Assembly: GCA_964648005.1 (NCBI GenBank) | Contig: CAZYKR010000214.1 | Location: forward strand, 1 to 7,790 | Direction: 5' to 3' | Length of the DNA: 7,790 nt | DNA from: JAGQTE01 sp964648005 | GTDB lineage: Bacteria; Actinomycetota; Acidimicrobiia; Acidimicrobiales; Acidimicrobilacustridaceae | Shown: positions 1-6,511 of the stretch, piece by piece | How the letters are laid out: every line of letters begins with the position of its first letter | Numbering within the stretch: position 1 is the first letter of the stretch | Program-made: the position numbers and the translations under genes | The notes under the pieces: model-generated | Told to the model about the DNA's origin: nothing | Databases searched by the model: none | Seen by the model: the letters and a program-made list of their open reading frames with translations, nothing else

Positions 1-354
1 GTGCGCCACGAGGTGCTGCCGCTGCTCGACGACGTGGCGGGCCGAGACGTCGTGCCGCTGTTGGCGCGCACCGCCGCCGCTGCCCGCGCCGCCACCGATC
101 GCCTCGACGACGAGGCGGCGATGGTGGACCCGACCGACGCCGCCGCCCTGCGGGCCGCTCCCGAGGTCGTGGCCGTACTGGCGTTGCGCCAGTGGTTGCG
201 CACCGCCGACCCGGACCGTCACCCGCCCGACGCGGCCACCCTGGCACGGGCGATGGCCGTGGTGCGCCACGAGCGGCGTGCCACCGAGATCGCCGGCGGA
301 TGGCGGCTGACGCGTCGTGACGACCGGCTGGCCCTGGTCGCGCCAGCGCGGTGA
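1..354 (+). CDS. tilS: tRNA(Ile)-lysidine synthetase TilS, C-terminal part (5' end outside window)
   Basis: TilS is a cytoplasmic ATP-dependent enzyme that attaches lysine to C34 of the CAU-anticodon tRNA-Ile so that it reads AUA. Only the last 117 residues are in the window. The opening VRHEVLPLL matches the conserved segment after the catalytic PP-loop domain, and it is followed by an Ala/Arg-rich helical stretch and a short C-terminal strand region. The N-terminal ATPase domain with its SGGxDS loop lies upstream, so the GTG at position 1 is an internal valine codon and not a start. The short tail fits the compact actinobacterial form, which lacks the long C-terminal domain of E. coli TilS. 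The assignment rests on this fragment plus its place before hpt and ftsH, a classic order. There are 37 bases between its TGA and hpt. Confidence 0.85.
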   Translation: MRHEVLPLLDDVAGRDVVPLLARTAAAARAATDRLDDEAAMVDPTDAAALRAAPEVVAVLALRQWLRTADPDRHPPDAATLARAMAVVRHERRATEIAGGWRLTRRDDRLALVAPAR

Positions 355-377
355 CGAACCCGCGGGTCGGGCGGCGG

Positions 378-383
378 TAGGTT
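378..383 (+). promoter_or_regulatory. -10 hexamer of a probable leaderless hpt promoter
   Basis: TAGGTT fits the actinobacterial TANNNT -10 pattern and ends 8 bases before the hpt ATG, which would put the transcription start at or within a base or two of the start codon. No Shine-Dalgarno sequence lies between. I see no convincing -35 element. The same GGTAG core recurs ahead of ftsH and folE. Confidence 0.55.
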
Positions 384-391
384 TGCGCCGC

Positions 392-946
392 ATGTCCGGC
401 ACGACGAGCCCCTTCGACGAGGATCCCGACCTGGGCGAGGTCGTGGTCGCGCGTGACGACCTCCACGCCAAGATCGCCGACCTCGGCGCGGCGATCACGC
501 GCGACTACGCCGGCGAGGCGCCGCTGTTCGTGTGCGTCCTCAAAGGCGCCTTCATCTTCCTCTCGGACATCGCCCGCGCCGTCGACCTGCCGGTCGAGTT
601 CGACTTCATGGCGGTCTCGTCCTACGGGACGGCCACCAAGACGAGCGGCATCGTGCGCATCGTGAAGGACCTCGACATCGACCTGACCGGGCGCCACGTC
701 GTCGTCATCGAGGACATCGTCGACAGCGGGCTCACCCTCAACTACCTGCTGAAGCACCTCGCCGTGCGCCAGCCGGCCTCGCTGGAGGTCTGCGCCCTGC
801 TGGTGAAGGAGGGCGAGCGGCGCCACATGCCCGACCTGCGCTACGTGGGGTTCACCATCCCGGACGAGTTCGTGGTCGGCTACGGCCTCGACGTGGCGGA
901 GCGCTACCGCAACCTGCCCGACGTGCGCCGCTACCGCGGCGCGTGA
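392..946 (+). CDS. hpt: hypoxanthine(-guanine) phosphoribosyltransferase
   Basis: This cytoplasmic purine-salvage enzyme transfers the phosphoribosyl group of PRPP to hypoxanthine or guanine, giving IMP or GMP. The 184-residue protein has the type I phosphoribosyltransferase hallmarks in order: the PPi-binding LKG loop (residues 50-52), the flexible-loop SSYG (76-79), the PRPP-binding motif VVIEDIVDSGLT (104-115) with acidic pair E107/D108 and putative catalytic D111, a purine-contacting lysine (K139), and the C-terminal IPDEFVVGYG (157-165). Length is normal for bacteria. I chose ATG 392 because it gives the usual N-terminus and sits 8 bases after a TAGGTT hexamer; the longer frame from 317 would run into tilS. 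It lies between tilS and ftsH as in many actinobacteria. Sequence alone does not settle hypoxanthine versus guanine preference. Confidence 0.97.
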   Translation: MSGTTSPFDEDPDLGEVVVARDDLHAKIADLGAAITRDYAGEAPLFVCVLKGAFIFLSDIARAVDLPVEFDFMAVSSYGTATKTSGIVRIVKDLDIDLTGRHVVVIEDIVDSGLTLNYLLKHLAVRQPASLEVCALLVKEGERRHMPDLRYVGFTIPDEFVVGYGLDVAERYRNLPDVRRYRGA

Positions 947-980
947 AGGCGTCGGCGCCGTGGTTGTCGGCGGCCGCCGG

Positions 981-986
981 TAGCCT
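981..986 (+). promoter_or_regulatory. -10 hexamer of a probable leaderless ftsH promoter
   Basis: TAGCCT, preceded by GG and followed by GCG, ends 9 bases before the ftsH GTG. Context and spacing match those at hpt and folE, and no ribosome binding site is visible. This also supports GTG 996 as the true start. No clear -35 element is seen. Confidence 0.55.
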
Positions 987-995
987 GCGTCACCC

Positions 996-2810
<1,815 letters not shown>

Positions 2811-2845
2811 GCGGCGCAAGACGCGTCGCGGCGGTGTGGCCCCGG

Positions 2846-2851
2846 TAGGGT
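2846..2851 (+). promoter_or_regulatory. -10 hexamer of a probable leaderless folE promoter
   Basis: TAGGGT in the context GGTAGGGTGC ends 9 bases before the folE ATG and matches the elements at hpt and ftsH. The 50-base ftsH-folE gap has no ribosome binding site and no convincing terminator. This promoter would drive folE and folP together. Confidence 0.55.
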
Positions 2852-2860
2852 GCAGCGCCG

Positions 2861-3457
2861 ATGAGCAGCGATGACGTGGCAACGGGACCGGTCGATCAGG
2901 AGCGCATCGCCGCCGCCGTGCGCGAGATCCTCCTCGCCATCGGGGAGGACCCGGATCGGGACGGGTTGCTGGACACGCCTGCGCGTGTGGCGCGCATGTA
3001 CGCCGAGGTGTTCGCCGGCCTGCGGGAGTCGCCGGACCACCACCTGCAGGTGGTGTTCGAGGCCGACCACGACGAGATGGTGATGGTGCGCGACATCCCC
3101 ATGTACAGCATGTGCGAGCACCACCTCGTGCCGTTCTTCGGCGTCGCACACGTCGCCTACATCCCGAACAACGACGGTCGCATCACCGGCCTGTCGAAGC
3201 TGGCCCGCCTCGTCGACGCCTACGCCAAGCGCCCGCAGGTGCAGGAGCGCCTCACGGCGCAGGTCGCCGACGAGCTCGAGCGCACGCTGCAACCCAAGGG
3301 CGTGCTCGTGGTGATCGAAGCCGAGCACCTGTGCATGTCGATGCGCGGCGTGCGCAAGCCCGGCTCGACGACGGTGACCTCGGCCGTGCGCGGCTTGTTC
3401 CGCGACAACGTGGCGACCCGGGCCGAAGCGATGCGCTTCGTCGACCGCCGGGGCTGA
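2861..3457 (+). CDS. folE: GTP cyclohydrolase I (FolE)
   Basis: FolE opens GTP to 7,8-dihydroneopterin triphosphate plus formate, the entry step of folate synthesis; the family forms a decamer of zinc enzymes in the cytoplasm. The 198-residue protein is the zinc-dependent IA type: C85 and H88 in MCEHH and C158 in EHLCM match the E. coli zinc ligands Cys110, His113 and Cys181. H87 and H156 correspond to its active-site histidines. The segments LDTPARVARMY (37-47) and GLSKLARLVDAYAKRPQVQE (110-129) are strongly typical. ATG 2861 gives a normal N-terminus and follows the TAGGGT hexamer at the spacing seen elsewhere. folP begins 6 bases after the stop, so the two are probably co-transcribed. Confidence 0.98.
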   Translation: MSSDDVATGPVDQERIAAAVREILLAIGEDPDRDGLLDTPARVARMYAEVFAGLRESPDHHLQVVFEADHDEMVMVRDIPMYSMCEHHLVPFFGVAHVAYIPNNDGRITGLSKLARLVDAYAKRPQVQERLTAQVADELERTLQPKGVLVVIEAEHLCMSMRGVRKPGSTTVTSAVRGLFRDNVATRAEAMRFVDRRG

Positions 3458-3463
3458 GCGCAC

Positions 3464-4315
3464 ATGGGCCAGACCGGTGGCGCTCCCGCGCCGGGAGCGC
3501 TGCACCCGTCACGGATGCCTCTGGTGATGGGGGTCCTCAACGTCACACCCGACTCCTTCAGCGATGGCGGCCGCTATCTCGACCCCGACGCCGCGGTGGC
3601 GCACGGCGCCGCGCTCTTCGCCGCCGGCGCTGACATCGTCGACGTCGGTGGCGAGTCGACCCGTCCCGGCGCTGCGCCGGTGGACCCCGACGAGGAGTTG
3701 GCCCGCGTGGTGCCGGTGGTGTCCGCCTTGGCGCCGCTCGGGCGCGTCTCGATCGACACCCGACGGGCCGAGGTGGCGACCGAGGCCATCGCCGCCGGTG
3801 CCACGTTGCTCAACGACGTGTCGGCCTCGCTGCACGAGGTGGCGGCCGACCTGGGGGTGGGGTGGGTCGCCATGCACATGCGTGGCGAGCCGGCGACGAT
3901 GCAGCACGAGCCCGTCTACGGCGACGTCGTCGCCGAGGTGCGCACGTTCCTCGCCGAGCGGCTTGCCGTGGGCCGCGCCGCGGGCATCACCGAGATCTGG
4001 CTCGATCCGGGCTTGGGCTTCGGCAAGACCGCAGAGCACAACCTCGCCCTGTTGCAGGCGCTGGGGGAGCTCACGGCGCTCGACGCGCCGATCGTGATCG
4101 GTGCCAGCCGCAAGCGCACCTTGGGCGAGATCCTGCGACGATCCGATGGTGTTGACGTGCTGCCGTCGCCCGATGACCGTCTCGAGGCGTCGGTGGCGGT
4201 TGCTGTCTGGGCGATGGCCCAGGGTGCGTCCATGGTCCGGGTCCACGACGTGCTGGCCACGGCGCAGGCGGCGCGCCTCCTGGCGGGACCACCCAAAGTG
4301 GTGGTGGACCACTAA
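3464..4315 (+). CDS. folP: dihydropteroate synthase (FolP, sulfonamide target)
   Basis: FolP condenses 6-hydroxymethyl-7,8-dihydropterin pyrophosphate with p-aminobenzoate to give 7,8-dihydropteroate, using a TIM-barrel fold. The family's signatures run in order: GVLNVTPDSFSDGG (23-36, N26 for metal/pyrophosphate), GGESTRPGA (62-70, loop 2 with T65 and R66), SIDT (D98), LLNDVS (N117), LDPGLGFGK (180-188, D181 and K188), GASRK (213-217, K217) and VRVHD (R259, H261). All key residues are intact. From ATG 3464 the protein has 283 residues, but the first 17 are a Gly/Ala/Pro-rich extension not expected in the family. An alternative ATG at 3515 (M18) would give MPLVMGVLNVTPD, close to a typical FolP N-terminus. 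Neither start has a strong ribosome binding site. I kept 3464 for its 6-base coupling to folE, with the start uncertain. Confidence 0.96.
   Translation: MGQTGGAPAPGALHPSRMPLVMGVLNVTPDSFSDGGRYLDPDAAVAHGAALFAAGADIVDVGGESTRPGAAPVDPDEELARVVPVVSALAPLGRVSIDTRRAEVATEAIAAGATLLNDVSASLHEVAADLGVGWVAMHMRGEPATMQHEPVYGDVVAEVRTFLAERLAVGRAAGITEIWLDPGLGFGKTAEHNLALLQALGELTALDAPIVIGASRKRTLGEILRRSDGVDVLPSPDDRLEASVAVAVWAMAQGASMVRVHDVLATAQAARLLAGPPKVVVDH
3480..3500 (+). repeat. perfect GC-rich inverted repeat at the 5' end of folP
   Basis: Arms GCGCTCCCG (3480-3488) and CGGGAGCGC (3492-3500) are exact reverse complements with a 3-base loop. Weak G-T pairs and one G-C pair extend the stem outwards to 3477/3503. 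The hairpin lies between the two candidate folP starts (3464 and 3515). There is no T-run after it, so it does not look like a terminator. It could be a translational control element, or simply chance in GC-rich coding sequence. Confidence 0.5.
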
Positions 4316-4331
4316 GAGCGAGATTCGTCGA

Positions 4332-4355
4332 GAATGCTTCGGTTCGGGAGCATTT
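4332..4355 (+). terminator. inverted repeat after folP, possible weak terminator or operator
   Basis: AATGCTTC (4333-4340) pairs with GGAGCATT (4347-4354) around a 6-base loop, with one G-T pair inside the stem and another extending it at 4332/4355. It begins 17 bases after the folP stop and is followed by only TCT, so the T-tract is poor. The local sequence is less GC-rich than its surroundings. It may end the folE-folP transcript. It could equally be a protein-binding site, since it overlaps where a -35 region of the next gene would lie. Confidence 0.3.
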
Positions 4356-4359
4356 CTGG

Positions 4360-4365
4360 CACGAT
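4360..4365 (+). promoter_or_regulatory. possible -10 element for the phosphatase-like gene
   Basis: CACGAT ends 8 bases before the GTG at 4374, the same spacing as the clearer hexamers at hpt and panC, but it lacks the first T of TANNNT. The 58-base gap after folP makes a separate promoter plausible. Support comes only from position and a partial match. Confidence 0.28.
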
Positions 4366-4373
4366 TGACGGCC

Positions 4374-4892
4374 GTGGCAGTCAAAGGCAAGTGGGCGCAA
4401 GGCATCACGCCCCGGAATTTCACCTGGATCATCAAGGGTCAGCTGGCGGTGTGCGAGCGTCCCGGCGGCTATGGCGAGAACCACCGCAAGGTCCGGCGGC
4501 AGGAAGAGATCATCTGGATCCGGGAGCAGGCGTTCACCTGTGTAGTCTCGCTGATCCCGTCCGAGCACAACCTGCACAACTACGCCGAGTACGAGATCCC
4601 CTTCGTGCACCGGCCGTTGTCGGTCCACGACGAGCTGCCCGAACGCCTCGGCGACCTGTACCCCGAGCTCAAGGGCTTGCTGGCCAACGGCGGCAAGGTG
4701 CTGGTCCACCAGGACGAGCTCGGCGACCGGGTGTGCGGCTTCATGGCCGGGTTCTTGCTGTGGGACGGCCTGGTACCGACCGGGCCCGAGGCGATCTCCA
4801 TCGTCGAGCACCTGACCTCGCGCCAGCTCGGACCGGTCGGCCGGGAGTACGTCGCCGTGGCGATCGCCTTGCGCGATCGCGCGAACGGCTGA
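4374..4892 (+). CDS. phosphatase-like protein lacking the catalytic cysteine (unknown function)
   Basis: I do not recognise a named gene. The 172-residue protein resembles the dual-specificity/tyrosine phosphatase fold: an N-terminal NFTWIIKGQLAVCERPGG (15-32), like the start of many bacterial DSP-like proteins; strand AFTCVVSLIPSE (53-64); FVHRPLSVHDELPE (77-90) where the general-acid loop lies; and KVLVHQDELGDRV (108-120) at the P-loop. Where active enzymes have HCX5R, this one reads H112-Q113-DELGD-R119, with histidine and arginine kept and cysteine replaced by glutamine. No other CX5R occurs. There is no signal peptide or membrane helix, so it is probably cytoplasmic. GTG 4374 (MAVKGKW) is chosen because upstream in-frame sequence overlaps folP and reads as shadow. 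folB starts 7 bases after its stop, so it likely heads the folB-folK unit. Function, and whether it binds a phosphorylated ligand, are unknown. Confidence 0.88.
   Translation: MAVKGKWAQGITPRNFTWIIKGQLAVCERPGGYGENHRKVRRQEEIIWIREQAFTCVVSLIPSEHNLHNYAEYEIPFVHRPLSVHDELPERLGDLYPELKGLLANGGKVLVHQDELGDRVCGFMAGFLLWDGLVPTGPEAISIVEHLTSRQLGPVGREYVAVAIALRDRANG
4860..4880 (+). repeat. paired GCGATCGC palindromes near the end of the phosphatase-like gene
   Basis: The self-complementary octamer GCGATCGC occurs at 4860-4867 and again at 4873-4880, separated by 5 bases. Each is inside a longer palindrome (GGCGATCGCC 4859-4868; GCGCGATCGCGC 4871-4882). The two copies can also pair with each other as an 8-bp stem just before the stop codon and the folB start. 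I saw no other copy in the window. The site lies in coding sequence, so this may be chance. Confidence 0.4.
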
Positions 4893-4899
4893 GCCGCCG

Positions 4900-5259
4900 A
4901 TGCACGACACCATCGAGATCCGGGGTCTGCGCGCCCTGTGCTACTGCGGTGCGCTCGCCGAGGAGCAGGCCCGCGCCCAACCGTTCGAGGTCGACCTCGA
5001 CCTGGTGGTCGACCTGCGCCAGGCAGGCGCATCCGACGATCTCGCCGACACCGTGGACTACGGCTCGGTGATCGATGGTGTGGCCTCCGTGCTGGCGCGA
5101 GAGCACGTCACCCTGCTCGAGCGGTTGGCGGAGCGGATCGCCCAGGTGGCCCTGGCCGACGAGCGCGTCACCGAGGTCACCGTGGCGGTGCGCAAGCTGC
5201 GGCCGCCGGTGCCCCAGCAGCTCGAGACCACGGGCGTGCGCATCACTCGGAGCCGCTGA
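4900..5259 (+). CDS. folB: dihydroneopterin aldolase (FolB)
   Basis: FolB cleaves 7,8-dihydroneopterin to 6-hydroxymethyl-7,8-dihydropterin and glycolaldehyde, supplying FolK's substrate. The 119-residue length is standard. Family landmarks are IEIRGLRALC (5-14), the active-site stretch CGALAEEQ (16-23) with E22, SDDLADTVDYGSV (45-57) with Y54 that binds the pterin, LLERLAERIA (72-81) with E74, and the catalytic lysine K99 in VAVRKLRPP. E22, Y54 and E74 fall at the same numbers I recall for S. aureus FolB, and K99 matches its Lys100. The usual His-Gly of the HGxxxEE motif is Cys16-Gly17 here; E. coli also lacks that histidine, so activity is expected. ATG 4900 is 7 bases after the preceding stop, and folK starts 2 bases after its own stop, indicating tight coupling. 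Confidence 0.95.
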   Translation: MHDTIEIRGLRALCYCGALAEEQARAQPFEVDLDLVVDLRQAGASDDLADTVDYGSVIDGVASVLAREHVTLLERLAERIAQVALADERVTEVTVAVRKLRPPVPQQLETTGVRITRSR

Positions 5260-5261
5260 AC

Positions 5262-5711
5262 GTGCGCGCCTTCCTCGGCATCGGCTCGAACCTGGGCGAC
5301 CGGTGGGAGTACCTGCGAACCGCGGTCGGCTCGCTGCAGTCGGTCGTTGCCGTGTCGCCGGTGTACGAGACCGAGCCCGTCGGCGGACCCGGCGGACAGG
5401 GCGAGTACCTGAACCTGGTCGTCGAGCTCGACACGGAGCTCTCGCCGCGCCAACTGCTCGGCGTCTGTCACCGCCTCGAGTCGGCCGCCGACCGCACCCG
5501 GGACGAGCACTGGGGGCCCCGCACGCTCGATGTCGACCTGCTCTGGCACGAGGCCGGCCCGGTCGACGAAGCGGACCTCGTCGTGCCCCACCCGCGCATG
5601 CGCGAACGGCGCTTCGTGATGGCGCCGCTCGCCGACCTGGCGCCGGACCTGGCGGGCGATGACTGGGACGAGCACGCCGAGGGCCGCGTTGCCCGCGTCG
5701 GGGAGCTGTGA
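5262..5711 (+). CDS. folK: 2-amino-4-hydroxy-6-hydroxymethyldihydropteridine pyrophosphokinase (FolK)
   Basis: FolK (HPPK) moves pyrophosphate from ATP to 6-hydroxymethyl-7,8-dihydropterin, making the substrate FolP joins to p-aminobenzoate. The 149-residue protein opens with FLGIGSNLGDR (4-14), continues with SPVYETEPVGG (32-42) and EYLNLVVELDT (48-58), and has the catalytic core R78/R80 followed by HWGPRTLDVDLL (83-94). D90 and D92 are the two magnesium ligands. VPHPRMRERRFVMAPLADL (108-126) closes the fold. Nothing essential is missing. The GTG start at 5262 is the only start that begins the family domain correctly; it sits 2 bases after the folB stop, and the next gene begins 3 bases after its stop. 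Translation is probably coupled along folB-folK-DUF2520. Confidence 0.96.
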   Translation: MRAFLGIGSNLGDRWEYLRTAVGSLQSVVAVSPVYETEPVGGPGGQGEYLNLVVELDTELSPRQLLGVCHRLESAADRTRDEHWGPRTLDVDLLWHEAGPVDEADLVVPHPRMRERRFVMAPLADLAPDLAGDDWDEHAEGRVARVGEL

Positions 5712-5714
5712 GCC

Positions 5715-6500
5715 GTGGCGCCGACCGAGCCGAGCCCGGCGCGGCGCCTGCGGATCGTGGGCCCGGGCCGCGCCGGGGGCGCGTTGGCCGCGGCACTGGC
5801 CGCCGCCGGGTGGTCGGTCGCCGAACCCGTCCGCCGAGGCGATGACCCGAGGCGCGCGGCCCACGACGTCGACCTGGTGGTGATCGCTACGCCGGACGCG
5901 TCGATCGCCGCAGTGGCGCAGGGGATCGATCCCGATGACCGGGTGGTCATCGCCCACCTGTCGGGGTCGCTCGGTCTCGACGTGCTCGAACCGCACGTGC
6001 GCCGTGCCGGCCTGCACCCCTTGGTCGCCCTGCCCGAGCCAACCGTCGGTGCGCAGCGCTTGCGGTCCGGAGCGTGGTTCGGGGTCGCGGGTGATCCGAT
6101 GGCTCTGGAGGTGGTCGACGCGCTCGGCGGTCGCGCCTTCCCCGTCGACGACGACCGACGAGCCCTGTATCACGCCGCCGCATGCATCGCCTCCAACCAC
6201 CTGGTCGCCCTGCTCGCACACGCCGAGCGTGTGGCGGCCGCTGCCGGTGCACCTGCCGAGGCGTACGCGGACCTGGTGCGCGCCACGGTCGCCAACGTGG
6301 ACGCCTTGGGGCCGCGCGCGGCGTTGACCGGACCGGTGGCCCGGGGCGATCACCCCACCGTCGAACGGCACCGCGAGGCGTTGGCCCGTGCGCTGCCGGA
6401 CGAGCTGGTGCACTACGACGCCGGCGTGGCGATGGCCCGTCGTCTCGCGGCCGAGGTCGACGAACCGACGTCGGACCCTGGCCCCCAGGACGCGTCGTAA
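5715..6500 (+). CDS. Rossmann-like/DUF2520 oxidoreductase-like protein
   Basis: This 261-residue protein has the two-domain plan of Rossmann-like plus DUF2520 proteins. An N-terminal nucleotide-binding fold has GPGRAGGALAAALAAAGW (16-33), strand LVVIATPD (54-61), HLSGS (81-85) and LHPLVALP (100-107). The C-terminal helical domain has YHAAACIASNHLVALLAHAE (152-171), TGPVARGD (205-212) and HYDAG (233-237). The fold predicts NAD(P)-dependent reduction or oxidation, as in ketopantoate reductase and related enzymes. Its place directly before panC suggests pantothenate synthesis, possibly ketopantoate reduction. From memory, the PanG-type ketopantoate reductase may be related to this family, but I cannot confirm that here. 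GTG 5715 starts 3 bases after the folK stop. Its TAA stop lies inside the TAACCT hexamer assigned to the panC promoter. Biochemical role unproven. Confidence 0.9.
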   Translation: MAPTEPSPARRLRIVGPGRAGGALAAALAAAGWSVAEPVRRGDDPRRAAHDVDLVVIATPDASIAAVAQGIDPDDRVVIAHLSGSLGLDVLEPHVRRAGLHPLVALPEPTVGAQRLRSGAWFGVAGDPMALEVVDALGGRAFPVDDDRRALYHAAACIASNHLVALLAHAERVAAAAGAPAEAYADLVRATVANVDALGPRAALTGPVARGDHPTVERHREALARALPDELVHYDAGVAMARRLAAEVDEPTSDPGPQDAS

Positions 6501-6503
6501 CCT
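6498..6503 (+). promoter_or_regulatory. -10 hexamer of a probable leaderless panC promoter, overlapping a stop codon
   Basis: TAACCT fits TANNNT and ends 8 bases before the panC ATG, the same distance as at hpt. Its first three bases are the stop codon of the DUF2520 gene. No ribosome binding site lies between. panC could therefore have its own transcript as well as being read through from the fol genes. Confidence 0.45.
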
Positions 6504-6511
6504 CCACGGCC

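Noticed and set aside
317..391. Upstream extension of hpt overlapping the end of tilS
   Set aside because: The added 25 residues do not belong to the family, and ATG 392 has both the right N-terminus and a promoter hexamer at the standard spacing.
2820..2827. GACGCGTC palindrome between ftsH and folE as an operator
   Set aside because: A single 8-base palindrome in GC-rich DNA with no second copy or symmetric extension is not evidence of a binding site.
4101..4373. Upstream extension of the phosphatase-like gene into folP
   Set aside because: The added part is out-of-frame folP sequence, Arg/Trp-rich and unstructured. Coding character begins at GTG 4374.
5058..6413. 451-codon open frame on the minus strand opposite folB, folK and the DUF2520 gene
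   Set aside because: Same kind of shadow: no domain, no start signal, and three well-supported genes on the other strand.
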